A stretch of 26,387 bases of DNA from Clostridia bacterium (GTDB taxonomy: Bacteria > Bacillota > Clostridia > Oscillospirales > Acutalibacteraceae): contig CAAGND010000315.1 in assembly GCA_900771185.1 (NCBI GenBank), positions 1 to 26,387 of the forward strand. The letters run 5' to 3'. Under the pieces are notes generated by a model. The model saw nothing but the letters and a program-made list of their open reading frames with translations. It was not told where the DNA came from and searched no databases. Positions within the stretch are counted from its first letter, which is position 1. Each line of letters begins with the position of its first letter. Positions 1 to 7,813 of this stretch are shown here, piece after piece. Made by a program: the position numbers and the translations under genes.

Positions 1-162
1 GCCAGACGTCATGCCCTCTGCCCGCATCATCGCCGCCAGACGTGGCGAGCGTTTCGCAGCGTTCGGAATCGCCCAGATGGCGAAATTACGCACGTGCGCG
101 TAACGTGCGCGCGCGTACTTTATGAATGAGACCTGTTCATCATGTTCGGACGGGCAAATCAT
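1..162 (-). CDS. VRR-NUC domain nuclease, N-terminal fragment
   Basis: This gene runs off the left edge, so only the first 54 codons are visible. Its ATG (162-160) overlaps the TGA of the upstream fibre gene as ATGA, the coupling used throughout this operon. The translation begins MICPSEHDEQVSF and continues with WAIPNAAKRSPRL, then RAEGMTSG at the edge. The spacing of AIPNA, a basic residue and the AEGMTSG element matches the VRR-NUC fold (PF08774), where (I/V)PN and G(V)PD flank the catalytic core of a small PD-(D/E)XK-type DNA endonuclease. The catalytic PDL segment would lie just outside the window. Such stand-alone nucleases are common in phages, usually near replication or packaging genes, and may act on branched DNA or host DNA. 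The family call is from recognition of the motif; the role is inferred. Confidence 0.72.
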   Translation of the reverse strand, partial: MICPSEHDEQVSFIKYARARYAHVRNFAIWAIPNAAKRSPRLAAMMRAEGMTSG

Positions 163-1832
163 ACGACCCTCACGAACACGGGCATGTTTTCCACATTCTC
201 ATAAATGTTCATGTCAAACGACGCCGTGTTGCCAGTGCCCGCAATGATAGTTCCCGTGTCTGACGAAACGCCAATCGCGACCATTCTATTTGTTTTGACC
301 TCTAACCAGATGTTATTTTTGTACAATTTCGGACCCGAATACGTGACAGATATTGAATTGCCTGACGTTGTGCACGATACGCTGTCGCTTTTATCGTCAA
401 TAGTGCATGAGTATGCGCCGTCGTAATATGTCAAAAGTATCTTGACAAACCCCAAATTACATCCCTGCGCAAGCGAGAAACTGTCATAAGCCTTTACATC
501 CGCGCCCGCGCGAACACTTCCATCCTCGATGAAAGTCAATTCGCCGCTTTCCGGAGCATAAGGCGTGCATGTGAATGAGCTATGCACGTATGATAATTTG
601 TATGTTATCCCGTTGACAGTCCACGTTCTGGCAAGATTTACGCTGTCCCATTCGCCCGTGATAATCTCGCCTCCAATTGTTAGATATGCGGGCGTGTGTT
701 CAAAACCACGAATAAGTTTGGGATATACAGGCAATCTATATCTATACGTCCCTGCCTCTGGAATGAAAAAGTCCGCCGCCGTGAATGCAATCTTTTTTGC
801 GCCTCCAATCGTCGCCATGCGCGTCGATAGTGTGTTTGTTTTGATTGCACGCGTTTTTATGTTCTGCGCATCCAAAACACTTCCCTGCGACTGCATATTG
901 AGATACAAAAACGTCGTTCCATACGGTTCGTATGAATCCATTATCCGCATGAACCATGTGCCATAACGGTCTTTCATGATAATGCCGACCTGAGACCCAT
1001 CCATGAGCAAAGATACATATTCATATTCCCCAATAAGAGACGAATATGCAACATCGCCAATTTGCGAGCCAAACAACCATCCAACAATCGTGTGGACATC
1101 ACCAGAGAATATGTCTGAAATCATGACATCTTTGTATCCCTCTGGCGCATCTCCACTTGAAAATCTCCATGTTCCAATATCAACCTGATTTACAGCATTC
1201 GCGCCCGTTCCAACATTTAGCGTTTGTGCGATTTCGTCTTTTCCGTCTCCGAATGACTCGCCAAACGACTTTGCAAGCGCATCGTGTACAGTTTGCACAG
1301 TTGGAACGACAGGATGCAGAATGTCATCTTCAGGGCGATTGAACACATGATAATAGTCCCGAGACAACGTAACGATGCCGTTTTCAAACTCTGTTGCAAT
1401 AGGGCATTCAACATTAAGATTCTCGAACGTGATAGACCCCGCAAGGCCGCTTTTTACCGCAATTGCCGCAACGATTGACAACGCCGCTTTTGATGTTTTG
1501 ACAACGATTGCATCGTCTTGCGTACCTATCGCAAACAGCCTATATCCTGCGTTTGGATTGCCGAAATACAAAGCGATTGTGCGCGCTTCATACGCGTTTT
1601 CCGAGTTATCGATCACTTGCACTTGCGCGCGCCCATCGCCGATGGTCTTTCCAGAACACGCGCCGTCGAATACATGCGCGCCTTCAAGGTCATATACAAA
1701 CTCTTTCGATGAAAGTTCGCCAGTTTGTGCGGCGTCTGTGAATACGGCGCCAACAATAGGAAGCATGGAACCCGTCGCCGCCGCGTCTGCGAGCGCCGTG
1801 ACGCCCGCAACTGTCATGGTCATTTGTAGCAT
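159..1832 (-). CDS. Tail fibre-like protein
   Basis: A 557-residue protein that I place as a tail fibre or receptor-binding protein. The ATG at 1832 is preceded by a perfect AGGAGG seven bases upstream. The first 90 residues (MTMTVAGVTALADAAATG, then a short strand-rich stretch ending EARTIALYFG) resemble the N-terminal attachment domain of P2 gpH-like fibres (phage tail fibre N-terminal/DUF3751). The remainder is rich in Gly, Ser, Thr and Tyr and looks beta-structured, with no signal peptide or membrane segment. Position supports the call: it is the second large gene after the gpI-like baseplate protein, where P2 keeps H. No chaperone of the gpG type follows; the next gene is a nuclease. The central and C-terminal parts are not recognisable, as expected for host-range determinants. 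Confidence 0.55.
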   Translation of the reverse strand: MLQMTMTVAGVTALADAAATGSMLPIVGAVFTDAAQTGELSSKEFVYDLEGAHVFDGACSGKTIGDGRAQVQVIDNSENAYEARTIALYFGNPNAGYRLFAIGTQDDAIVVKTSKAALSIVAAIAVKSGLAGSITFENLNVECPIATEFENGIVTLSRDYYHVFNRPEDDILHPVVPTVQTVHDALAKSFGESFGDGKDEIAQTLNVGTGANAVNQVDIGTWRFSSGDAPEGYKDVMISDIFSGDVHTIVGWLFGSQIGDVAYSSLIGEYEYVSLLMDGSQVGIIMKDRYGTWFMRIMDSYEPYGTTFLYLNMQSQGSVLDAQNIKTRAIKTNTLSTRMATIGGAKKIAFTAADFFIPEAGTYRYRLPVYPKLIRGFEHTPAYLTIGGEIITGEWDSVNLARTWTVNGITYKLSYVHSSFTCTPYAPESGELTFIEDGSVRAGADVKAYDSFSLAQGCNLGFVKILLTYYDGAYSCTIDDKSDSVSCTTSGNSISVTYSGPKLYKNNIWLEVKTNRMVAIGVSSDTGTIIAGTGNTASFDMNIYENVENMPVFVRVV

Positions 1833-1843
1833 TGCCTACCCTC

Positions 1844-3040
1844 CTAGAATATATTAAACGTCGAAAGTGAAGCGTCCCAACCGATACACAAACCTGCACC
1901 GAGATACAGGAAATTCCCATTATCCAAAGTCTGGCCGCGCGTGTACGCAGTCGTATCGACGGCGCGAATGGCATCTGTATCTAGGTATCCCTTGAATCCG
2001 TCGCAATAATTCTCGCCCTGTACGCCTTTAGCGTCCGATGAAAACATCTGATAACCGACCCAATACGGCGCAAATCGACCACAACCAGAGTTCAACGGAT
2101 TGCAGAATGTTTTATCGATACCTGTTGTGCACGCAACAATCACAGAACGACCAGTTGACAACGACGCATCACATACCGCCGTGTCTCTGTCGTCGCCCCC
2201 ATCACCAGAACGACACAACGTCAGTCCTGTTTCTGTTAATTTTGCACTTTTTTCGATACTATCTCCAAACGGATTGCTTGTGTCATTGACGCCTTTTTTC
2301 GTATTAAATGATTCTAATGTCGTTTTTGTCTCATCGTATGTTTTCCCTCCAATATAAAAACCCATCCATCCTTCATATCCTGAACACAAATGACCGACAC
2401 ATGCGCCAGAAATATCGCCGCCGCTTGACCGAACAACGAACATGACGCCACCTTTTACGATGAATGAATACTTTATTTGAGTTGAAGAGGTATTCATCTT
2501 TACATAAGAATGTGGTGCGTAGGTAGTCGACGTTGACGTGGACTCTTCTTTGCTTAAATTAAAATACGCAGTTCCATATATTCTTGTCCCTGCATTATGA
2601 AGAAACGTAGAAGAAAGAGGCGATTCAGGATTATGACCACCGTCATTGAACGATATATTGTCCATCGCCGCAAATGAAAGTCCGCCTACCCTCATTATAT
2701 TTTTTCCGGTTTCATCCAATGCGCTATTTAAGGCATCACTTGCTGAATAGCCGGGAAGCGATTCTTTAGCGTATTGCGCTTGCGTCCATGTGTACGCCAT
2801 CCAAACCGCAACACCAAGCGCCGAATTGCGAACCCACACGCCGAACGCAGGATATGTAGAACTTGAACTGAAATCAATATATCCATCTGTTCCAAGGCTT
2901 GTCTCAATAGCCCATGATGCGTCAGTGGACATGAGCGCGCTCACACAGTTTTCAAGCATGAATCTACATTGCGCCGCCTTATCTGCGCCAGTAGGAACGC
3001 CGACCCATGAGAATTGCCCCAATTTGAATCCACCTGCCAT
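1844..3040 (-). CDS. Putative tail fibre or baseplate-distal protein
   Basis: A 398-residue protein between the gpI-like gene and the larger fibre gene. Its ATG is three bases after the upstream TAA and is served by the GGAGGGA that also encodes the end of that gene. I do not recognise a family. The protein is rich in Ser, Thr, Gly and aromatic residues and has about a dozen cysteines, many concentrated between residues 215 and 345, which is unusual for a cytoplasmically assembled tail protein. There are no transmembrane or signal segments. The last 60 residues contain a compact block (GYLDTD, then LDNGNFLYLGAGLCIGWD) that looks like a folded C-terminal domain. Context suggests an adhesin or fibre subunit attached to the gpI-like protein; this is inference from position and composition only. 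Confidence 0.45.
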   Translation of the reverse strand: MAGGFKLGQFSWVGVPTGADKAAQCRFMLENCVSALMSTDASWAIETSLGTDGYIDFSSSSTYPAFGVWVRNSALGVAVWMAYTWTQAQYAKESLPGYSASDALNSALDETGKNIMRVGGLSFAAMDNISFNDGGHNPESPLSSTFLHNAGTRIYGTAYFNLSKEESTSTSTTYAPHSYVKMNTSSTQIKYSFIVKGGVMFVVRSSGGDISGACVGHLCSGYEGWMGFYIGGKTYDETKTTLESFNTKKGVNDTSNPFGDSIEKSAKLTETGLTLCRSGDGGDDRDTAVCDASLSTGRSVIVACTTGIDKTFCNPLNSGCGRFAPYWVGYQMFSSDAKGVQGENYCDGFKGYLDTDAIRAVDTTAYTRGQTLDNGNFLYLGAGLCIGWDASLSTFNIF

Positions 3041-3043
3041 TGA

Positions 3044-4078
3044 TTATCCCTCCATGTATTCGATGTACAGCCAAACTATTGACGCTGTACTTCCGTTGTT
3101 AAGTTTCAACTTTCCGCCACTCGAAATCAAAGATATTCCATCCATGGACAATGTATTTCCGCTTTCACCATAGATGCCTTGCAAAACGTATCCTGAAACA
3201 TCATCAGGCGCGTCCACCGAAGTCAATTCGCCCTCTGGATATATGTATCCAGACGCACCAGAGTCAAGCTTCGTCGTGTTCGTTTGATACGCCGCGCTCC
3301 TACTGTATCCGCGCACGGTCTTGGCAACGTCATGCACTATTTCTCCGATTGTTGGTTCGATATATTCGCGCATGGATACATTTCCAAGCGCCCATCCATT
3401 CGCAGACGTTTCGCCGGTATTGATACTATATATTGCATCGCCCTCACCGCCGTCTGCTTCAAAACGCCCGAGCAATGCAGGTAAGGTCGTCGAAACTGTA
3501 ATTTCTGCATCTATATTTACCCAAACAACGGGACGCGCGGCGCTGTACACCTCCGCATCCGTGCTTGCGTTTGTGCGCGATTCCCAACGCCACGGGCGAG
3601 ATGCCGGTTTGATTTGGTCAACTATCCAAAATAACGTCCATTGTTCATCCGAGGGGACTGGCTGGTCAACAAGATATACAGTGAATGTGCCCGGAACCAT
3701 CGTTGGAGACGTCTGAGCATCTGCTACTTGCGCAATATATCCCAGTTGCGCAAACGCGTTTTGAATGGCGTATGCAGTGCCCGCAACGCGCTTCAAAGGA
3801 ATGATTCGCGATACATACGCGCGCTTTTGTTCAACTGTCCAGTCCGCAATCCAAACATGCGAACCAAGCATGTATGCAATGTGATCGAGTTCATTCGACG
3901 ATAAGTTTTGCACGCGTTCATTGCCAACCATGGAGATCCACGGTTCACGCATTGCGACCGCGCCAAGCGCCTGCGTTTGAGGGTCAACGCCAGCGCACAC
4001 AACGCGCACGCCTTCATCGTTTTTCAACGATTCTGGCAATGCAGACGTAAGTGTTGATTTGTCTATTTTTTCACTCAT
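3044..4078 (-). CDS. I: Baseplate/tail protein I (P2 gpI-like) with C-terminal extension
   Basis: The N-terminal 170 residues match the P2 gpI tail protein family: an acidic start, then PWISMVGNERVQNLSSNEL, HIAYMLGSHVWIADW and KRAYVSRIIPLKRVAGTAYA, a typical gpI core. In contractile tails gpI sits at the baseplate periphery and helps attach fibres. Start choice: an in-frame ATG lies at 4099, but ATG 4078 has GGAGG eight bases upstream and overlaps the gpJ stop by 8 bases, so 4078 is preferred (344 residues). P2 gpI is only about 176 residues. The extra 150 or so C-terminal residues are Gly/Ser/Thr rich and probably beta-structured, perhaps an adhesin or fibre-docking domain. It sits directly after gpJ and before the two fibre genes, as in P2. 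Confidence 0.82.
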   Translation of the reverse strand: MSEKIDKSTLTSALPESLKNDEGVRVVCAGVDPQTQALGAVAMREPWISMVGNERVQNLSSNELDHIAYMLGSHVWIADWTVEQKRAYVSRIIPLKRVAGTAYAIQNAFAQLGYIAQVADAQTSPTMVPGTFTVYLVDQPVPSDEQWTLFWIVDQIKPASRPWRWESRTNASTDAEVYSAARPVVWVNIDAEITVSTTLPALLGRFEADGGEGDAIYSINTGETSANGWALGNVSMREYIEPTIGEIVHDVAKTVRGYSRSAAYQTNTTKLDSGASGYIYPEGELTSVDAPDDVSGYVLQGIYGESGNTLSMDGISLISSGGKLKLNNGSTASIVWLYIEYMEG

Positions 4079-5201
4079 CCTCAACGCCTCCGTCAACATT
4101 CAAACTACCAATCGACGCCACGGAATCCGCGCCAACCTCTGCGAAAACAGGCGCGCGCACAATGACGCGTTTGGCTCCGATGGATAGCAAACGATGAACA
4201 AGTTCATCTGGATTGATGTCTCGCCCTATCTTTGCGCATTGCCAAGCTACATATTCCGCAACAACGGAATTGACGCGTGCCGACGCATTCGCCTCGCCAA
4301 TCGACGCCATAGCCTCATGCGTGAATTTGTATGAAATGTCGATGTTGTATGGCACCGCAACAGCAGGATGCACGCGCACAACATCGCCAACGGGACGTAC
4401 AGTTTCTGCCGAACATGCTTCCAAAACAGCGTCAATCACGGGGTCTGATTCGTCTGGAATTACGCCGCCAGTTTTCAAAACATACAAATCCAGTTCGGCG
4501 GGCGAATGGTTCACAAGCGCCACGTCCTGCACGTCATTTGACGCGCTTTTCGCAAAGTATTTGTATGCGCCAGACGGCCCCGCGCACGAATACGCGTCGC
4601 CACGATTGCGAATGAGTTCTATATATTCATCATCTCCCATTTCATCTGTTGCGCCGTTGCTTGCCGATATGTTCGTCACCGTGGCGAGAATAGTATTTGG
4701 TGTCACAATTGTAGATATTTGACCGATTGCAACGCCATTCCCTGACGTTCCAGGCGTTTCGCATGTCGCCGTTGTGGGGTTCGATGTATATGAGCCTGCG
4801 TCGAAATGAATAGAACCCGCCGTCCACTCCATTTCCGCGCCGCTCAATTCAACGCCAGACGGAATATCGGCGCTTTCCACAGCCTCTGTGCGCGTGAATT
4901 GCACCAAACACGTCGCCGAAGTAGGACCTGGACGCGGAACTGCAAACGTCCATCCATGGTGATCGATGTATTCGCCCGTTGCATAAGAAAGAAACGTCTG
5001 TTTTTGTCCTGCGTCGAAATCCGCGCGTGCCTGTACGATGCACTGACAGAGTGCCAATGCTATGATTCTGCGCACGTCCGCCGATGAAAGAGATGTTCCC
5101 GTCGCCGCCTCAATGTCAGCCACCACTTGCGATGTAATCGCATCCACGTCGCAAGAAACAAGTTCTATATCTGAGAGCCCGCCGCGTGGTAATGTCGCCA
5201 T
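4071..5201 (-). CDS. J: Baseplate assembly protein J (P2 gpJ-like)
   Basis: A 376-residue member of the baseplate J-like family (P2 gpJ, T4 gp6-like wedge protein). Recognisable parts are the N-terminal region with CQCIVQARADFDAGQKQTF, the segment GATDEMGDDEYIELIRNRGD, the block PSGAYKYFAKSASNDVQDV and the C-terminal VVAEYVAWQCAKIGRDIN. It should form the inner wedge of the baseplate together with the gp25/W-like protein encoded just before it. The ATG follows GAGGAGG at good distance and lies one base after the upstream stop. The ORF overlaps the gpI start by 8 bases. It is somewhat longer than P2 gpJ (about 302 residues). Confidence 0.9.
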   Translation of the reverse strand: MATLPRGGLSDIELVSCDVDAITSQVVADIEAATGTSLSSADVRRIIALALCQCIVQARADFDAGQKQTFLSYATGEYIDHHGWTFAVPRPGPTSATCLVQFTRTEAVESADIPSGVELSGAEMEWTAGSIHFDAGSYTSNPTTATCETPGTSGNGVAIGQISTIVTPNTILATVTNISASNGATDEMGDDEYIELIRNRGDAYSCAGPSGAYKYFAKSASNDVQDVALVNHSPAELDLYVLKTGGVIPDESDPVIDAVLEACSAETVRPVGDVVRVHPAVAVPYNIDISYKFTHEAMASIGEANASARVNSVVAEYVAWQCAKIGRDINPDELVHRLLSIGAKRVIVRAPVFAEVGADSVASIGSLNVDGGVEDE

Positions 5202-5202
5202 G

Positions 5203-5499
5203 TTATGCCTCCTCTATGAATTTCAGTTGCACGCGCGGTTTTGCGCTGCCCGTCAATGGATCGATAGAATCCCAAATAACGCGTTCAACACGCACACGCG
5301 GTTCATATTTTTGCACGGTTCGCACAATATCGGCATTTATTCGTGCGCGTGAGACGCCCTGTGGCGAATCTATTTGCGAATAGTCGATGCCGAACCCACG
5401 TAAGTATGGCACAGAGCCCTTGTCCGTCGCCAGAATAAGCGCCACGTTCTGCAATATTTCATCGCGCGTGTCCATTGTTGCCAGATTCCATTCTTTCAT
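5203..5499 (-). CDS. W: Baseplate assembly protein W (gp25-like)
   Basis: A 98-residue protein of the gp25/P2 gpW-like lysozyme-related baseplate family. The visible signature is RDEILQNVALILATDKGSV followed by PYLRGFGIDYSQID and the later EPRVRVERV block; the EPR triplet is characteristic of gp25-like proteins. It joins the sheath-tube baseplate to gpJ and is needed to start sheath assembly. The ATG has AAAGGGG upstream, within the last codons of the U-like gene, and the gene ends one base before the gpJ ATG. Confidence 0.88.
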   Translation of the reverse strand: MKEWNLATMDTRDEILQNVALILATDKGSVPYLRGFGIDYSQIDSPQGVSRARINADIVRTVQKYEPRVRVERVIWDSIDPLTGSAKPRVQLKFIEEA

Positions 5500-5501
5500 G
5501 T

Positions 5502-5882
5502 CTACGCCCCTTTCAGAGTGAGTGCGACCTCTGCAACCAGTACGTTTCCTTTGCCGTCGATTACATTGAGCGACTCAATGAATGATTCCAGAACGAATTG
5601 ACCGATGTTTTCATCTCCGATTATGAGGTCTTGCGCCTCGCCACTTTCGAGAATGTCTTTGAGATTCTTTAGCTCTTCTGCGGGGTTCACGCCTTTTGAT
5701 ACGTCAAGACGAACCGTCATTGTTGCACTTTCCAATGAAGGCCCAAGATATTCGAGCGCAGGACGCCCGTTGTATAATTCGTGCGTCGAATACCTCGCCG
5801 AACGCGATATTGACAAACCTTTGAATGTGAGAAAAACGTCTTGCGAGACAGTGAATATGAACAAACCAAGCATTCCAATCAT
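5502..5882 (-). CDS. U: Tail protein U (P2 gpU-like)
   Basis: A 126-residue protein that resembles P2 gpU. Shared landmarks are MLGLFIFTV at the start, a polar segment, RPALEYLGPSLESATMTVRL in the middle (the flLGP motif), and GQFVLESFIESLNVIDGKGN near the end, closing with VALTLKGA. gpU is a tail completion/assembly protein. The gene starts four bases after a GGGGGAA-type ribosome binding site region and has only a four-base gap to the V-like gene. In P2 the U gene sits between T and D, whereas here it is between V and W. It is shorter than P2 gpU (about 159 residues). Confidence 0.78.
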   Translation of the reverse strand: MIGMLGLFIFTVSQDVFLTFKGLSISRSARYSTHELYNGRPALEYLGPSLESATMTVRLDVSKGVNPAEELKNLKDILESGEAQDLIIGDENIGQFVLESFIESLNVIDGKGNVLVAEVALTLKGA

Positions 5883-5886
5883 GGCG

Positions 5887-6540
5887 TCATTCCCCCTTCA
5901 ATACTTTTGACGCAACATCCCCGACTGAATAGCCGTGGTTTGCCGTCGATGTTGTTGCCGCCGCAAGCCCTGTTTGCGCCGTTGGGCTCCCCGTTGTCGA
6001 TACTTGATGCGTATGTGCATTGTACGCGTTTTGTAGAGCATCCAGAGCCGCCTTTATTCCGTCGAGTTGCGATTTTACATCTGGTGCAAGCGCAACAAAT
6101 TTCTCGCTTCCATTGCCAACAGTGACCTCGCCGTCGATAATTCGCACATGTGTTTTTCCGACCGTTGCCGTCAATGACGGTTCGCTTGCATCGTAAACTA
6201 TCGAATCGCCGTTTGACATAGTGATCGATACATCCGCCACGTCATCCGACGGAATTTCGTCTACGGGCGCATAGAAACCGCCAATCACAAATCCGTTATC
6301 AGGCGAATTAGATAGAAACCCAACTAAAACCTGGTCATCCACGGACGGCATCCACCACGCGCGCGCGCCATTCCCCGCGCAATGTTGCAAAACTGGCAAC
6401 TTTATCGTGACGAACTCGCCGTCATCGACGTCCGGTAAATTCACTTGCACGGCGCACTCATCCGGGAATGTATGTTTCACCACTCCAACACGAAGCGTTC
6501 CAACGCCTTGTGGCTTTTCATTCGTATCAAACAGACCCAT
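5887..6540 (-). CDS. V: Baseplate spike protein V (P2 gpV-like)
   Basis: A 217-residue membrane-piercing spike protein. Residues 15-95 form the gpV OB-fold: GTLRVGVVKHTFPDECAVQV, then LPVLQHCAGNGARAWWMPSV, DDQVLVGFLSNSPDNGFVIG and GGFY. A beta-helix-like stretch follows (SITMSNGDSIVYDASEPSL). The tip contains HTH at residues 176-178; in P2 gpV and Mu gp45 an HxH motif from each of three chains binds an iron ion at the spike apex, so this is probably the metal site. The length equals P2 gpV (about 211). It lies between the hub protein D and the U-like gene. Confidence 0.9.
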   Translation of the reverse strand: MGLFDTNEKPQGVGTLRVGVVKHTFPDECAVQVNLPDVDDGEFVTIKLPVLQHCAGNGARAWWMPSVDDQVLVGFLSNSPDNGFVIGGFYAPVDEIPSDDVADVSITMSNGDSIVYDASEPSLTATVGKTHVRIIDGEVTVGNGSEKFVALAPDVKSQLDGIKAALDALQNAYNAHTHQVSTTGSPTAQTGLAAATTSTANHGYSVGDVASKVLKGE

Positions 6541-6551
6541 GAAATCACCTC

Positions 6552-7592
6552 CTAAAACTTTTCAATCGCCTTTTCGAGTTCTACGGTGCAAACATATCCG
6601 CCTGATACCTGATGTCCTACTTTTTTCGCTGTATATTTTCCGTCAAACGCCGCGAATCCGTGAATTTGAATTGCAACGCCCGCCACCAAATCCACGCGCC
6701 CGGGAATCGTAATGCTTCCTGTTGCGCTTTTCACATTCGCCGTGCGCAAGTGCGCCTTTGCAAGCTCTTGCGCGCTTTCTTTACTGTCCACGTCGCCTGA
6801 TATACGCATGACGATGCCGCTTGTCACACTGTCGTCTGTGGCCTTTTCGACGTATGTTTTGCGCGCCTTTGGGTCGTAATATCTGACTTCTACAGTTTGC
6901 ACCTGTTGCGCCGTTGTGCTTGCGAATGACCATGTCATTACATCATTCACTGACAGGTCAATGGGCTCTGGAGACGGCATGTATTCGCCAGAATCGACGC
7001 TTTTATGCTCCAATATAATGAGCGTTGAAGGCGTTGTTTTAACGCCGAATCCGCGCGACCATGCAATGCGTTTCACAAACGCATATCCAGTTTCATCCCT
7101 TTGTTGCGCCCATTTGAAAAAAGGCTTTGATTTCGGCAAATATTTCAGTTTGAGCCCGCACGAATCGCAAACATTCTTTGCAATATCTTCAAGCGTTGAG
7201 TTTTCAAAGTATTTTGTGCGCTTTTCGTTTATTGCGCCGCCCTTTGGTGCAGAACCTTTCGACGATGTACCCGTTGCGCGGCGCGGCGCGCTTGACGCCG
7301 ATATATCCACAGTGCGCGGAGGTCCAGAAACTGTAATTTCATCGATTGCAAACGTTCCGCATTGCAAACGTTGACCATCCACAATGATTGCCGCCGATAT
7401 AGAATCGCCGTGTGTGGGATACCATTCGCCGCTCCATTTCTGGTCGGTATCCCGAAGCGTGATCGATATATCGTCTTTTGTGCCCGCTTCATTGTCGTTG
7501 TACGAAAACGATACAAGATCCGCTTCTATATCTTTTGTTATGTCCGTGGCGCCATTGTATGTGACTGCCAAACTTACATGCCGAACACTCAT
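6552..7592 (-). CDS. D: Tail hub protein D (late control D/gp27-like)
   Basis: A 346-residue member of the phage late control gene D family, the T4 gp27-like hub that links the tube to the spike. Evidence: N-terminal SVRHVSLAVTYNGATDITKD, a mid segment DSCGLKLKYL, the YAFVKRIAWSRGFGVK block and the C-terminal GFAAFDGKYTAKKVGHQVSG, which is a family hallmark. Start: ATG 7592 is used because GGAGGGA lies directly upstream and it overlaps the gpX stop as ATGA; the upstream in-frame codon at 7604 is inside gpX and has no site of its own. It sits between X and V, as expected for hub and spike genes. Confidence 0.88.
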   Translation of the reverse strand: MSVRHVSLAVTYNGATDITKDIEADLVSFSYNDNEAGTKDDISITLRDTDQKWSGEWYPTHGDSISAAIIVDGQRLQCGTFAIDEITVSGPPRTVDISASSAPRRATGTSSKGSAPKGGAINEKRTKYFENSTLEDIAKNVCDSCGLKLKYLPKSKPFFKWAQQRDETGYAFVKRIAWSRGFGVKTTPSTLIILEHKSVDSGEYMPSPEPIDLSVNDVMTWSFASTTAQQVQTVEVRYYDPKARKTYVEKATDDSVTSGIVMRISGDVDSKESAQELAKAHLRTANVKSATGSITIPGRVDLVAGVAIQIHGFAAFDGKYTAKKVGHQVSGGYVCTVELEKAIEKF

Positions 7593-7801
7593 TGTTCCCT
7601 CCACGGCGGCAAATTCGCTGATGTTTTTTCCTCTGTTGGAAGGTCTGGAATGAGTAGCATTTCGCCGCCACTGAATTTCTCAATATGGCGCAAATGGAAG
7701 TTGTTCCATATGAGAAACTTCACGTAATGCGACGAACCATAAGCCCGCCACGATACATATTCCCACGTGTCACCTTGCAGCGCTCTGTATGATTTTGCCA
7801 T
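7589..7801 (-). CDS. X: Tail protein X (LysM-like)
   Basis: A 70-residue P2 gpX-like protein. The sequence KSYRALQGDTWEYVSWRAYG, followed by a hydrophobic NNFHLRHI segment and ends with LLIPDLP, is the small LysM-like fold of this family. It probably docks the tape measure or tube end to the hub. Start: ATG 7801 has AGGAGGT seven bases upstream; the in-frame GTG at 7810 overlaps that site and is rejected. Lies 12 bases after the tape measure stop and overlaps gene D by ATGA. P2 gpX has about 67 residues. Confidence 0.87.
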   Translation of the reverse strand: MAKSYRALQGDTWEYVSWRAYGSSHYVKFLIWNNFHLRHIEKFSGGEMLLIPDLPTEEKTSANLPPWREQ

Positions 7802-7813
7802 GCTTATCACCTC

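Noticed and set aside
85..118. CGCG-rich inverted repeats resembling Z-DNA or a regulatory element
   Set aside because: They lie inside the VRR-NUC coding frame and are explained by Arg/Ala/His codons in a CGCG-rich genome.
565..966. Open frames on the plus strand here and at 1375-1857, 2790-3173, 4213-4722, 7953-8459, 15516-16331 and 24848-25573
   Set aside because: They are antisense shadows of well supported minus-strand genes, with no ribosome sites and low-complexity or basic translations.
159..3040. Diversity-generating retroelement acting on the fibre genes
   Set aside because: No reverse transcriptase, template repeat or adenine-biased variable repeat is visible in the window.
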